A stretch of 64,000 nucleotides of DNA from Haliclystus octoradiatus (lineage: Eukaryota; Cnidaria; Staurozoa; Stauromedusae; Haliclystidae), in assembly GCA_916610825.1 (NCBI GenBank), contig OU744448.1, forward strand, positions 14,879,936 through 14,943,935, written 5' to 3'. How positions within the stretch are numbered: the first letter of the stretch is position 1; each line of letters starts with the position of its first letter. A program made the position numbers and the translations under genes. Positions 1-21,073 of the stretch are shown one piece after another. The notes under the pieces are model-generated. The model had not been told where the DNA came from and ran no database searches. It worked only from the letters and a program-made list of their open reading frames with translations.

Positions 1-1467
1 CATCGAGCACATAAAAGGCAAAAACAATGAGTTCGCAGACATGATAGCAAGACTTGGTGCGCCACATACACCGGATGAAGCAGCAGCATTGCAAGACGAT
101 GACGATAGCATAATCATTGCATCACTACTGCAACCAAGTCATGTTACCGCCGACCAATTCATCAAATCTACAAATGAAGATCAGGAACTTCAATTGTTAA
201 AGAAATATCTAAATACATCATGGCCAGCGAAAGACAACTATCTGGAGATTTGAGATACTATTTTACCCTAAGAGAGGAACTATCATTCCATGATGCATGT
301 CTGTTTAGACAGGAACGTTTGGTTGTCCCAAGAACATTACAGCCACACATCCTTAATTTATTGCATTCTGGTCACCCTGGAATCACACGAATGTCCCAGC
401 TCTACAATGACGCATATTATTGGCCTGGTGGCATTAACAGAATTACCCAACACATTCAAAACTGCATTGACTGTGCCGCAGTAGGCAAATCAACAAAGCC
501 GCAAACAGTGGCAGTCACCGCCATCAAAAAACTGACAAAACCATGGCAGAAAATTGCTATTGACATCACTGGGCCATTCCAAACGGTCCCGAAGCACCAA
601 AGATTCATTGTGTCAATCGTCAACTATTTCAGCAATTTTCCGGAAGTTTATTTCACTGATGATGTCACATCTCCAAGAGTCATTACCTGGCTAAACGACC
701 TATTCGCAAGATTTGGTAACCCAGATAAAGTGGTTTCTGACAATGGACCACAATTCAAGAGTGACGAATTCACCCAATACTTGAAGAATAAAATATTAAA
801 CAGAACCATACTGCTGTATACAACCCAGCAGAAAATGGTCTTGTCGAAGTGTTCAACCGCAGCCTAAAACAAGGAACACAGATTATCACCGATGACGGTG
901 GAACTTTCAAAACTGGGATTTTGCGCCTATTAGCATCATATCGCGGAACAGCACCAAATAATGGTATATCACCATCAGAGCTAATGTTTGGCTGGAAAAT
1001 AAGAACAGATTCAGATATTCACAACAAGGAAGTCTTCACAGCAGCCATCACTATCGAGATGCAACACCCATCACAACAAGCCATCTCTATCATTAGAGGC
1101 AATAGCAGAAGCAGTCAAATCAAGATTCGAGTCAACAACTTATGGCAACCAAACAAGCGACGTGACCAGCAGTCATTTCATCCAATGAGACCTGGTGCGC
1201 TGCAAGAAGCCTATAGCACAGGTGTTGAAGGGTCAATCACCATACAGCCAACCAAGAATCATTACACAAGTTCTAGGAAGGTATAGCTACAAACTATGTG
1301 ATGGACAAACCTGGAACGCTCGAAAGCTAATCAAACACATTCCAACATTGCCACTTGAGGATATCATCATTGATGAAGACATCCATCAAGATTCAACAGC
1401 AACAACAGATAGAAGATATCCAAGACGCATCAACGCCGAAAATCCTCCAAATAGATTTGGACATTAA
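1..1467 (+). pseudogene. Ty3/gypsy-type pol remnant: end of RNase H plus integrase, frameshifted
   Basis: The 3' part of a retrotransposon pol gene enters from the left edge. The first bases encode the end of an RNase H domain (IEHIKGK, then an ADMIARLG-like motif). An integrase follows: the zinc-binding HHCC region (HSGHPGI, WPG, CIDC; about 355-475), then the catalytic core with its first Asp in DITGPF (about 560) and second in SDNGPQF (about 738). The third acidic residue, in NGLVE (about 835-850), is in another frame, so a frameshift lies near 800. A second shift near 1200-1240 separates the core end (SPSELMFGW) from the C-terminal segment (SYKLCDGQTW). The reading frame is therefore broken and the copy is not autonomous. 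Target-primed neighbours and the 5' LTR are outside the window. The family assignment rests on motif order; BEL or another LTR clade is less likely. Confidence 0.88.
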
Positions 1468-1598
1468 TTAATCTAAAACATCACTTAAAATCTATTGACA
1501 TTAAACATAGAAATGACTAACAAGAATGAATAGTATTTTGACATTTGAGAATCACATTTACAACATTAGACAGTATAACTATTTCAACCGGGGGGTAA

Positions 1599-1781
1599 TG
1601 ATATATGACAATGTAGTATTCTCCCTTTAACCATGTAGATCAAGTTACATACATATCAGCATGACACAATAGATTAAATAAGAGTATAGAGTTGAGTGAA
1701 TGTGAACAGTCACGATTGTATTAATCTGAGTTTTGTGTATTCCTTTTCGTACTAAACCACCTTATAACAGGTTTGATAACA
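1599..1781 (+). mobile_element. Probable 3' LTR of the Ty3/gypsy element, with polypurine tract before it
   Basis: About 120 bp after the pol remnant, a G-run (CCGGGGGG, about 1588-1595) looks like a polypurine tract. It is followed at 1599 by TGATATATGACA, a plausible LTR start (TG). The end is placed at TTATAACA (1769) or GATAACA (1781), both ending in CA. The 5' LTR and target duplication cannot be seen, so the boundaries are inferred. Confidence 0.5.
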
Positions 1782-2236
1782 GTTACAATCCTGCAATCCT
1801 AAATTGTGGAAGGCTGGTACAAAGCTAGCAACTAGTTCAAATCAAACTGCTATATTTGTGTTTCAAAACACCTTTCTTCTCCGCAATTGAAAAGAAGTAC
1901 TTCTAGCGTAAGCCACTATCAAACCTTTTCCTAACCTTTTCCTGCCTTTTGAAAGTTTTGAAAGTTTTGGCAGTGTAAAATAATGTATCAAAGATGATAT
2001 TCTGAATCATAAAACATTGCAAGAGTGGCTGAAATTCAAAAGAAGCTGTTGAGAAATCAAGGGATTATGGAACTGAAAAACGTTTATGACACCCTGTTTT
2101 TCCTATTCCCCTTGCCGCTTGGTCTCATGATGATAAATATAATATTAAGCAATAAGCAGCAATGCCTTCTATCGCCACGTTGAACTGGAAATTCCTGGAT
2201 GCTGTGCTGTGACATGGCATTATTTATTTCCTATAG
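1782..2236. other. Intron sequence of NAPA, no further feature seen
   Basis: This stretch lies between the LTR and the first visible NAPA exon. I looked for the preceding alpha-SNAP exons (a KKADPQEAI-like segment) and did not find them. They must lie beyond the left edge, so the retroelement sits in an intron. Confidence 0.5.
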
Positions 2237-5200
2237 GGTCGATTCACTATGGCAGCAAAGCATCATGTAACTATTGCAGAGGTCTACGAGACTGCCCTAT
2301 TGGATATTCCCAAGGTATTTGTATTAAGAATGATGAATATCACCAAATATGAAATTGTTCAGTGCTTTGAAAGATTTCAGTGTTTTCTTTCCTGTCAAAA
2401 TATATATATTAGTAGGCTATTTCTCTTTTTCTCATTATAGTATATTAACAAATTATCTCACATTTTGATTCCTGTCCATTTTCAACATTTTACTTTTCCT
2501 GTCTTATTAACATGATTCTTTGAAAGATAACTTTTATTTGACATGTAATGCTAAGCAATTATTTTAATAATAGTTATTGTATTACTATGTACATGGCCTG
2601 GCATCATCTAGGTTTCAAAATTCAAAAGAAAATTGATTTTGTATCTATTTTTCCTCAAATTTGAGAAAGGCTATTGAATAAAAAATCAAGTTTCTTATCA
2701 TTAAGAATACTTTTTCTATTTTTAATTTTACCGGATCCCTTTCCCTGACTCCAATCAACAATAAATTTGATAACCCAATACTTTAAAAATAACTAATTTA
2801 CTATTCAGTTGGCAACCTCAACATTTTAGATAAATTCATTATGAAAATGAAGGAATATTTACAAAGCACTGCATGGAACAAATTTCTGGTGGAGTATGTC
2901 TGCCGACCAGAGAGTGACCACACCTTTGATGCTATCTGATAAACACCTCCACATTTTAGAGAAATGAAGGATGAAAATGAAGGAAAAGCAAAAACATTCT
3001 GGGGGAGCATGTTTCCCGACCAGAGTGACCACACCTTTGGTGCCACTTGATAAACACCTTCACATTTTAGAAAAATGAAAGATGGAAATGAAGGAAAAAC
3101 AAAAACATTTCTGAGGGAGCATGTTTCCCGACCAGAGTGGCCACACCTTTATAGGAAATACAAAACACAATCTCAAATAAATTTCTAGGGGAGTATTTTC
3201 CCCCGACCAAAGGGATTGCACCTTCGATGCTATCTGATAAACACCTCAACATTTAAAAAAAATGAAAGATGAAAATGGAGGAAAGGCAAAACATTTTAGG
3301 GGGTTCAGTTCCCCGACCGAGGAATCGCACCTTTGATACTATCTGATAAACACCGCAACAGTTTAGAGAAGTTAATTATGATTATGGAGGAAAGGTAAAA
3401 ATATTTCCGGGGGAGCAATTCCCTGACCACAGTGATCACACCTTTGGTTCCATTTGATAAACAACTCCACATTTTTAGCAATATTAATGATGAAAATGAA
3501 GGGAATGCAAAGCACAATCTCAAACAAGTTACTGGGGGAGTATGTCCCCGAGCAGAAGGATCGCAACTTTGATGCTATCTGGTAAACACCTCAACATTTT
3601 GGAATTATTAATGATGAATTGCAAGCTGATTTATTTGTGTTTACATCTTTGAAGGCTATGGAGAATTATGAGCAGGCTGCAGATTATTACAAGGGTGAAG
3701 ACTCAAGCAGGTGTGTTGCTTCTTCTCATTTGAATGTTTTGTCTGGCTGTTTGTGGATGGTTAATCTGAGGATGATGTTTGTGATTTTCCTCATGTTTCG
3801 TTTTTAGTTCAGCTAACAAATGTTTATTGAAAGTAGCACACTACTCTGCTCAACAAGAAGACTACCAGAAAGCAATTACAATATATGAAGAAGTATGCTG
3901 CTGCCTGCACATAAGGCTATCGATCATATAAGTAGTTAATAATGCACGCATAACAGTAGATAATATTGATCATACATGTTGTGTTTGTTCTCATTTAGAT
4001 TGCGACTAACTCATTAGAAAGTGCACTTCTGAAATATAGTGCCAAAGATTATTTTTTCCGTGCATTGTTATGTCGCATGTGCGTGGATGTTCTAGAAGCG
4101 CAGCGTGCTATTGATAAATATGCCCAGATGTATCCTGCATTTGAAGATTCAAGAGAGTATAAACTAATTAAGGTGAGAATTTGTTTCATTTCAATGAATT
4201 AAATTTTGTCAATAAGATGCAAGCTATCAGCTCATTTACAGTCTCTGTTGTTATATAATTGTTAACTGGTAGAGAGAAGAGCTTAAGAGAATGGATAGGA
4301 AAGCTCGCAAGTCAATTTATCTTTTCTGGGATGCTTTTTTGACACCTCGATTTTTTTTTGATTTCAAACTTCAACCGACTCTTTTCTACAAGTAGTTTGT
4401 AGACATATAAAAAAGAAAAGAAACAATATTCTATCCATAACTACAAGTTGAACCAATATCAAATAAAATAGAGCTACGTAAACGTTATACCGTCTTGGCA
4501 AACGAATGCTGCTAAGTATGCAAAGGCTAATCAAAAGCTCTAGATCAAATGAGAGGATGATTGGAAGAGAAACCAATACCTGGTCAATACCCTGAGAATG
4601 TTCTAAGGAAGATGTTGATCAGGAGACTACACATAGATGAATGAGTAGTGCTTGTCTCAAGGGTGAGACAGGAGGAGCTGTACAAGACCAAAGCTAACAA
4701 ATAAGGGTATTATAAACACAAAATCATGAAGAATACTGATCCAAAATGTTGATTGTGCAATTTGACAATTTGTCTAATGAGACAATTGACCATACTAATA
4801 AAGAAATTCTTTCAAATCGTCCAAACATCATTAAAACCAAATCTGACGATAACAATAGCATCTGCATCTTGATTGATTTATCAATTCCATCAGTAAACAA
4901 CGTAGCCAAGAAAGAAATTGAACGCTTTTCAAAATATGAAGACTTTGAAATGAAAATGTCTATAAAGTGGCACACAAAAGCAATTATAGTTCCAATCATC
5001 ATCTGCTTTTTTGGACTTATTAGAAAAAGCTTAGATAAGTATATATTTGCAATTCCTGGGAACATTTCTATTGGAGAAATTCTAAAGATAGTATTGCTTG
5101 GCTCTGCTCACATCCTTCGAAGAACACTGTCAATAGCTTATTAAAAAAGTCAGCTCTGGCCGTATAGGATTAGGGACTAATCCTGACAAATTGTACAATC

Positions 5201-7442
5201 TACAATGTAACATAGTCTTATGGTCAACAACAACAACAATTCTAATAATAATAATAGTAATAATAATAATGATAATAACACATTATTTACTGTTACTCAA
5301 GAAGTTTCACGCATTTGATATTTCACTGCGATCATCAGACACATTTTACTCAAAGATTCAAAGACAGATTCTTTACTTTTATACTCCAATTTTTGAGTAA
5401 AAAGTCTGTCTGATGATCGCAGTGAAATGCCAAAATGTTTGAAACTTGAGTAGCAGTAAATAATGTGTATTCTTTGACTCTTTCATCATATATCATCATT
5501 ATTTACCTCTCTGCTAAATGAAGACATAGAGAACTATATTATCTGCCATTTGATAGTACTCTTCAACTAAGTACTGTACTCACATTTTTTATTTCTAATA
5601 AAGTTTTACGCGTATTGCGATGCTCAGAGACTGCCAGAAAATTTGATTACAATAACAACTATAATCACATTATCGCTTTACCGTACGCGTTAAATATATT
5701 TGTTGTTTTGTAATAATTAATGTTTTATAGGAAGTTTTTTTCTTCGGGATTGCTCCATGAGACTATCATATGTTTTCTATCCCCATTGAGTTGTTAGATA
5801 CTCGAGTACCTTTGTATGGCATTACCTGACATTTGTTTTGATTGCTATCTCTCTTCAGGCTCTTTGCGATGCAACCGAACAAGAAAACATTGATGCATTC
5901 ACAGATGCTGTAAGTTTTTCCTTGCATCGACATACCCAAAACATTAATTTCAATATCATAATAAGTAATTTAGATAATTAAAATTGTTGGAATCCTTATC
6001 TAATTCATTATTTATTATCGATGTTACTGAGCAATGTATTAATGTTGGTCAGCTTTTCATAAGTTCTGTATTATTTAGAAGTGTGGGTGTGGTGTTTCAC
6101 TATTTATTTTACTGACGAAAAAATTGAACCACGCGTAATGGTATTAACCACGACCTCCTAACGTCAAACGTCACGCATACGCTCACGGACGTCATATGGC
6201 TGGTGTCGTATCTGACGTAATCAGACATGATCCTTAACTTGTATCAATTTAAACAGACAGTTATGCGATAGCAGATTCATTCGAATGTGAGCATTACGTT
6301 GATATAGTGTGTGGCAAATACGTGTATAGGGGTTGTTTTATCTCTAGCGCCCTTGAATTCATCTTACTTATTTCCGTTCTATATTCATTGATGACAAACT
6401 GGCAACAGCTGACAATTACATCGTACCATTTATATTCAATCACATATCATCAACCAATTCCTCAATCCTGTATTAGTATCCTGCTTTCAAAGGATTAAGA
6501 CACCAAGCTATTTGTTTGTCAGAATTGGGGCTTCGTTTGATTTCTGTCCTTTCACACATGTATTACTCATTCATGCTATCGATATCTGATGGTCAGTCTA
6601 AGTTTTTAATGATTGCTGTATGAGTTTAATGTGCATTTATGTTTACATTTTGTTACCAAAAGGTATCATACTTCTTTAATTAAAAACTGCTAGGTTAATA
6701 CCAATCAATTTTTTAATAAGAAAGCCACTGGTCGTTCAACGGTTTGATTGTTTACAGATATATCGCACCATTCATCCTAGGATTTTTAGTCGAATAGATT
6801 CAAAGGTGACTTTATGAGTTATTGCTTTTTCTCACCACGTTTTTATGTCTTAGTATCACCCAAATGACACGGAGTCTTAACCATGTCTCTGTCGTGCTGT
6901 GTCTCGTACTGAGGGTACATAATTCAACCGTCAGCGGGATACTCAAGTTCAGTTAACAAAATATGCTCTGCTATCCGAAATACTGTTAAATATTATGTTG
7001 TATTCTTAAATATTAATTAACTCATGCCAACTTTAAACTTTATCATTTCTAATCATAACAAATTACTCATTTATGATATATGGGATGCGATGTAAGACCT
7101 CATCTATAGCTACCTAGTCATATTGATTCGATGCATACACATAGACAGCCGGTCCGGTTAATCTAAACCATGGAAATGGTTTTTATGCAACGCCCATAGT
7201 CGTTACTGATTACGACGTTCGTTGTACTGATTGTGGATGTTGGTCTACTGTATGAGAATGCTATAGTTTGCATCTAATAGCGTATCATCCGTATCAATAG
7301 TGGTGTTGTTTATATCTAGTTTATTTATTTTATGTTTAATTAGGTGCGTGATTATGACTCTATCTCTCGTTTGGACCAATGGTACACTACCATATTGTTA
7401 CGAATTAAAAAGACTATGGCAGAAGAGCCTGGATTGACTTGA
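2237..7442 (+). CDS. NAPA: Alpha-SNAP (soluble NSF attachment protein), C-terminal 180 residues; 5' exons outside window
   Basis: Six exons: 2237-2314, 3655-3710, 3808-3892, 3999-4172, 5859-5909, 7344-7442 (stop TGA). All have GT-AG borders, and together they give 181 codons in one frame. The product matches alpha-SNAP from about residue 116 to the end: [42 protein letters not shown] and the C-terminal [11 protein letters not shown]. Alpha-SNAP is a cytosolic helical-repeat adaptor. It binds assembled SNARE bundles and recruits and stimulates the ATPase NSF to take them apart after membrane fusion. The C-terminal Leu-rich segment that contacts NSF is kept. It is alpha/beta-type rather than gamma-SNAP, because KGE and the C-terminal IKKT pattern fit. 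The first exon starts in phase 0 with Gly, so no start codon is visible. Introns carry a tandem array, a dead LINE fragment and a hammerhead-bearing palindrome. Confidence 0.95.
2811..3618. repeat. Tandem array, about 112-bp unit, about 7 copies, in a NAPA intron
   Basis: A unit containing GGGGGAG, CCCGACCA, GACCACACCTTT, GATAAACACC and an A-rich AATGAAGG stretch repeats. GATAAACACC-like anchors fall near 2937, 3049, 3236, 3345, 3457 and 3579. Most steps are 109-122 bp; one step of about 187 bp contains an extra partial unit. Copies are diverged. The array ends just before the exon at 3655. Short minus-strand reading frames here are by-products of the repeat. Confidence 0.85.
4271..5144 (+). 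pseudogene. LINE remnant of the restriction-like-endonuclease class (R2/Dong-like), 3' part of ORF
   Basis: At about 4271-4320 the frame reads [15 protein letters not shown], like the conserved segment after the reverse transcriptase of these elements. After a stretch full of stops, 4746-5144 is open. It carries the C-terminal domain typical of the group: [10 protein letters not shown], then [25 protein letters not shown] and LGSAHILRR. In the family the first motif is RPD; here it reads RPN, so a metal-binding Asp of the endonuclease is lost. The copy lies in the intron between NAPA exons 4 and 5 and is truncated and broken. Confidence 0.75.
5290..5342 (-). ncRNA. Hammerhead-ribozyme-like motif, left arm of P1 (degenerate)
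   Basis: On the minus strand, CTGATGA (5338-5332) and GAAA (5308-5305) enclose a stem II of CGCA/TGCG. A GTA cleavage triplet lies at 5296-5294. Stem I has three of four pairs (TGT with ACA). The loop III segment is longer than in the other copies. Confidence 0.5.
5405..5457 (+). ncRNA. Hammerhead-ribozyme-like motif, right arm of P1 (degenerate)
   Basis: CTGATGA at 5410-5416, GAAA at 5441-5444 and GTA at 5450-5452 are present. Stem I is CTGT against GCAG (one G-U). The 3' side of stem II has lost its GCG, so stem II is poorly paired. Probably inactive. Confidence 0.4.
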
Positions 7443-9523
7443 GCGATAAAGCTAAACCCGGGAATTAAATCATCAACCAATCATTGGATATCAATAATGT
7501 CACATGATCAGACTTACTCGCCTCTGTATGTACCGATGAGACTATTTTCGCATGACATTAGTTTGCTAAGTTAACTAATCAATGATTCAAAGTCTATTGC
7601 TACAGCTGTGGCTATTCTCTTCCCATAAATTATCAGTGCACAATGCCGTGGTCTATTCAATTCCTAATTTTAGTCGTGCCATGTCATGGTTCACTATATA
7701 GTCATTAATAATAATTTTGTATAGTTATTCAAATAATAACAGTATTCATTTTCTCTGTGTACATTCTTTTAGGCACATTTTGAGACTGTGATAACATAGG
7801 CATGATTGTCTGCTTTAACTTTTCAATTGCAAGACCCTACAAAAGTTTCTATGTTTACTTTGTCTGATTAAAAGAATACACCTTTGAGTTGAAATCCTCA
7901 GCGCTTGAAATGATTGCAAATATTTTCACACTGCAAATAGCAGGAAGCAATCCGATTTGAATAGAGGATAGAAACGCAAATATGTGATATCACGAGCGAC
8001 TATCGAAGAACCATTCGCAATGTTTGAAATGGAGAATTTCATACTTAGACGAGGCTACTCAATATAAGCTGTCAGACGTAGTTGTCATAGCAATTGCACA
8101 AATAATGATTAATATCTTTGCAGACCCTGTGAGCGACGTCAACTTTGGTGGCTCTTATTAAGTAATTTCACGCTATTCCTACTGCATTATTCATGCTGTC
8201 AGTCGACCTGCTATATTCACTTTTTATATACACCATGTTGATTTGTAAAGTTGTTTTTATCATTCAACATTGTTTATCTGTCATTTAAAAGTCCAACCAT
8301 GAAACACAATGAATTCGAAAATCGCGGTTTATAACTCCGTTTCTAAAAACTCGACCCGCCATTCTCGATAAATTTTACTCCTGAATTGTAAAATAATATT
8401 TCAAATACGCACTTGTTTTCGACGTCAAACTGATGTTTGTAATTTATCAAAATGTGTCTACTTGTTTTGTAGTATTGACTTGTAATTTGGAAGCTCGTGG
8501 GATTTTGCCGTCACTGGCTAAATCGAACGGATAGTTTGTTTTCGTTTGTGCGCGCCAGACAATTCGTTTATTGTTGTGGTCGCACTCCCGAACGCTCGTG
8601 TCCGCTCTGTTGATATTCAGCTTGGTAAAACCTGTTCGTTGGTTGCCGATAAACTGTTTATGCAGCTACATACGCGCTACTTTCCATCACGTAACATGCT
8701 GTTGGCAATGTTAAAATAATAACTTGAAGTTGGACAATAGCTGTGCAGAGAGATTTACCGCTACTAGGGCTACTTCCTTACTTGTGCCGATGGTCAATTG
8801 ACTTGGCAGGTGCTACAGTCGCACTAAACGTAGTGTCTCTGAAGCAAATTTTGCTGTTTGGGTTTCCTTGGCTTGGCACGTCGTAGTCCTGCGTTATCGA
8901 CCAATACGCATGAGGATTTCCTTCACCTGTGGATTACATCGTTTTGTACAAGCATCAGCTCCGTTTGTTGTTATTTGTTCGACAAGAGTCACACCATGGG
9001 GAGGAGTATACGACGGTGCGTTGCTGCTATGACGCGTAAATTTACATTGGAAAGTTATTCATCGCGCGATGTTGTATTGCCTCGTAACTGATGTTCGTTT
9101 CTCGTTGTTTGGACCGCTTTACTTGACAACTGATCACATACATCGACTGTCTTGAGGACGAACGACACACCAGCTGGATAGGTTCAGGTCACATTTGAAG
9201 TTGTAAACCTCATTGAACAACAATAAGGATATTGTTCAGTAAAACAGCTCAGCGGCGTTTGCGTTGACCATCACACACGCTGACATGCTTCGACGAGCGT
9301 GTAGCAAGAGTAGCTACTACGAACTGTTGTGAGTTACCAAGCAGCGGTGATACCGAATTGGTGCTATATTTTGTGGACTATACACGACCGTACTACACTT
9401 TGATGTCCTTGGCTCTTTCAGCAGTTAAGCGACACACATTCGTTGGAATTGACCGACAGCTGCCGCCGTGCACTCATGCTAATTTCGCCGCCTCTTTTGT
9501 ATGAGCTATGATCGTCGTCGGTG
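7443..9523. other. Intergenic: NAPA 3' flank and upstream region of the exchanger gene
   Basis: About 2 kb with no supported gene. Short reading frames (for example near 8858-9091) lack family resemblance and splice context. The last part before 9524 is richer in CG dinucleotides than the surroundings, fitting a promoter-proximal region. Confidence 0.5.
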
Positions 9524-9531
9524 TATAAATA
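9524..9531 (+). promoter_or_regulatory. Possible TATA box for the exchanger gene
   Basis: TATAAATA lies about 440 bp upstream of the chosen start codon. This would leave a 5' UTR of about 410 bases if transcription starts near 9555. No other element was recognised, and a spliced leader exon further upstream is equally possible. Confidence 0.3.
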
Positions 9532-9968
9532 CCTGCGGTTGTTCATTGTTGATCGATCATACTTTTCACATTTGCGATTTGTTAGTAAAGTGGCCACTAG
9601 GCCTTACTGCCTCGTTACTATTGGTATTACTGCTGAATCTGTTTACAATTGAAAGACATTAATTTGAAAAATATTTGGTTAGTATTACGTACACTCTAAT
9701 CAAACTATTGACTTTTTGTTATCAAAGAATTTACCGTCTATGTCACACTAAGATTTTAATGAGTTTGGACCAGCATATTGACGAATTCGTAAAGTTTGAT
9801 TTACGCGGAACGGTTAACTGGTTTGTACGATATGGTACAATGGTCGCCGACATTAAAACAGCGACGTGACGTTGAAAGAACGTCACACGTCACGTTCCTT
9901 TGAAAATTATTAGCTATACATTAATTTCAACTAGTACTTATCGGAATCCGACTTATCGAACATACGTA

Positions 9969-18063
<8,095 letters not shown>

Positions 18064-21000
18064 TACGGGTTATTGATTCATATACCTCACATGATTTCAG
18101 ATTATTTTATTCTCAAATTTAGAATGTTGAATGTCAGTCGAGGCTGTAACGACAGAGGGACGCCGTCGTGACTTATCCAATTAAGTGAATGAATAACTTA
18201 ATTACTGGAAGATATAATGTATATTTGAAAATTTTATGTAATAATCAACAGTTGTGATCTATCGTGACGTCTCTTCATTGACGATGGTTTAAATACAGCA
18301 TACTGCACAGTGTGTTAATCATCGCGATATCTGTCCAATAATTGATACAAGGAAGATGATGATTAGTTTATAGTCGATAATTCCAATTGGAAAGGCGTTG
18401 TTATTTTTGTACTGTTGAATGTTTGAGTTCCTGTTACTATAGTTACCAACCTGTGTCAAATATGTTGCCCTGATATGCTGTTGCATATATTACTTTATTT
18501 ATCATTTTTATTAAATTCAAGTTAGAATAGACACTTTATAAATTACAATTGCGCTTATACGGTCTAGTAATTCATTTACCAATTAACATTCTGATAACAT
18601 GATACCATAAGCAGATAGTATTTATCAATTGTTAGTATGTCAATTAATTATAGCTTTTAAACCTATTGAAATATACAATTCCTGTCAATGGAAAACTCGT
18701 GTCTTGTCTTTCTCTTTGGTAGAATGTGCATTACTGTTGAGATTATCTCATGTCATTGCCTCTGATTTACTAACATATCTCACGGGAACCAACTATAAAT
18801 CATATTCAAGCAATCGCCTCAAAAAATTACACCTTGAATCTGTAGGAATAAAAATCGTCGAAGCAATCACAGTATTATATCATCAAGTCTTCATATGAAA
18901 TGTGGCACTTCTTCTAAATTGTCAAAGATTTAATACGTTGATAGAAGTAGAAAACGACAAGAATACCACGACTGGAATCTACTCTGCAAATTGCAATCGA
19001 ATAATTTCACAGATAATTCGAATTCCTATAACCTGTTGCAGTTAATAATGCACAGATTAGATAGATGCAGTGATTTCACAGTGAGCAAGTGCTTCGCGCC
19101 CCCACTGGGGAGAGGTAATGACTCCCAAAAATATGTCTGCGGGGCTGGGTCATATGTAATTAGGGATAAACATAAACGGCTCCATGAAGTTCCAAACTGA
19201 CAAAATAACACCAATAAAACTTCAAGACAGAACTCCGATTGACTAAAGTAATCATAAATTCTGGGTCTGTTTTTGATTTCTTTTGGCAAAATCTCGAAAA
19301 ACTCCAAATCCATTTAAAACAAAATTTAGAAATTTCCCACGAGTTAGGATATACGGTTATACCAATAACTTGAAGTTCCACAAATTGTAAATGTGGAATA
19401 AAAAGTAGTACTCACCAACATAACTCTTACTGTCCATTGAAACTACACCCTAATTACCCCCCCCCCTTCCTCTTCCATGGTCGTATCTGCTATCAGATGT
19501 ATTTGATGTATGAATCACAATATCATAGATAACATATAAACGTAAGTAAACCGACGTATGTCCATGAATGTTGAGTCTGAGGAGATTGAAAATAGTCAAG
19601 ATTTACCCTTATTTATTACGGATATCTGACAGTACGCTACCGACCGCCATTGAGCGCATGCTAAAGTATCAGAAGGACAAAATTACATTCTATCCTGCAG
19701 CATATGGAAGAGAAGCCTTGACCACTGCACCATAGTAATCTTTAGATAACAAACTATATAAGGCCAATATAGAAGCATGTGTCATGGAGAGATGAGTCGG
19801 TCTATGATAGACGATCACAAGATGACATTTTGTATAGGGGCCAACGGAAAAAATTACGTGTCCTGGGGGTTTTCTTACATATGCTCCTTGGAATCTTCTT
19901 CCAAATTTCTTTTTTCAAATATAATCTCTTATTCGAAATCAAAATTCAGCAACAAAGTCTAGCGGACCATATACATATTGTACAGGGTAGTTACTTGTCC
20001 CGCTTAAAGCCTTTTCTGCTGCCCTGCTTGGTCATTTGTCAATATATGTCAACTTTGTTAAGGGTCACAGAAATGTCTAGGTTTTATGACTAATGATTGG
20101 GTTAATAGAAATTCAGAAGAATTGACATCAAATTTTTTTTCAAAGTTATATTTCACAGCAAATTGTATAGGGCAGTATATGTTCAATGGAAGCTAGTATG
20201 ATAGCACAATAGATAACTTCACGATATACTGAGATAATAATGTATATATAGATATATATAGATACATGGATCGAATAAATATACAATACATTTCCTTTTT
20301 ACATTAGTATGATATACTTATAGAAGTTTGGTATAAATAATGTCTTTCTTTTAAGTATTCATCATATATAGTTATTTGTCAATGATATGTAATTCTAACC
20401 AGAGGCTTCTACATCTACTTCTACTACATACAACATCAATGAATATAGATACGGCTCTGATTCTAACTATCCATTAAAGTTGTTAATGAATAATAAATAA
20501 TACATCGTTAATCTAATTTTGTCATTATACTTCATCTACAGCATGGAGAAACGGTGATGTTATCATCTTTCGCCAATTGTCAGGTATCCATCTTTACATA
20601 AGTTACAGATCGCACCTACTATTCAACTTGCAGGCGCTTGCAGGTAGCCAATACCAGCCGAAACCACATGCATGATTATGTCTGCCACAATCAACATGCT
20701 ATCACACCCTTGTCATTTATTTGTTATCCAGTATATCGTCGCGTGGTTCGTGCCTCTGAATAAATTCCCAAATTTCAGTATGGTGCTGTGATAATCCTGT
20801 GCAAGATTGCTTAGCATAAATCTATAGGCGGTCGGGCTCTGATTGTGGAAGTGTTATCGACCATTGGTTCAAAAGTGCTTATGCTGGGGATATTGATCGC
20901 CTGCAATAAGATCAACAGCATATTATGGAGATATCAAACGGGTGTATATAACTCATATATATAAGCTTTCATTAAATGCGCTCTTACAGAAATCTTGCAT

Positions 21001-21073
21001 GCAAAAAGTAGAAATACATTCCACAAATGCGCTTGCGCGTCGAATATATACGTTTTTTAAATGTTTTGAAAAC
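18064..21073. other. Intergenic region between convergent exchanger and mucin-like genes
   Basis: No supported gene. About 19098-19475 loosely resembles a diverged copy of the CCCGGGGGG-TAACTCC MITE: a GGTAATGACTCCC start and a C-run at 19458-19468. About 20240-20275 is TATA-rich simple sequence. The frame at 18629-18898 has no family resemblance. Confidence 0.4.

Larger units (their letters stand above)
5278..5467. repeat. Palindromic (foldback) element P1 carrying hammerhead motifs in both arms
   Basis: The left arm (about 5278-5340) is close to the reverse complement of the right arm (about 5408-5467). Both start or end at ACACATTATTTACTG/CAGTAAATAATGTGT. A short (TAA)n stretch abuts the left side (about 5237-5277). 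Each arm contains a CTGATGA...GAAAC core pointing away from the centre. The element sits in the NAPA intron just after the dead LINE. Confidence 0.75.

Noticed and set aside
2801..3566. Minus-strand frames in the NAPA intron
   Set aside because: They are created by the roughly 112-bp tandem repeat and show repeated similar peptides without splice or start context.
8858..9091. 77-codon frame upstream of the exchanger
   Set aside because: No recognisable family, no splice continuation, and it sits in CG-rich promoter-like sequence.
9900..9968. Upstream extension of the exchanger frame
   Set aside because: It contains no ATG; the first ATG at 9969 opens a good signal peptide.
18629..18898. 89-codon plus-strand frame
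   Set aside because: No homology recognised; AT-rich intergenic sequence after the exchanger gene.
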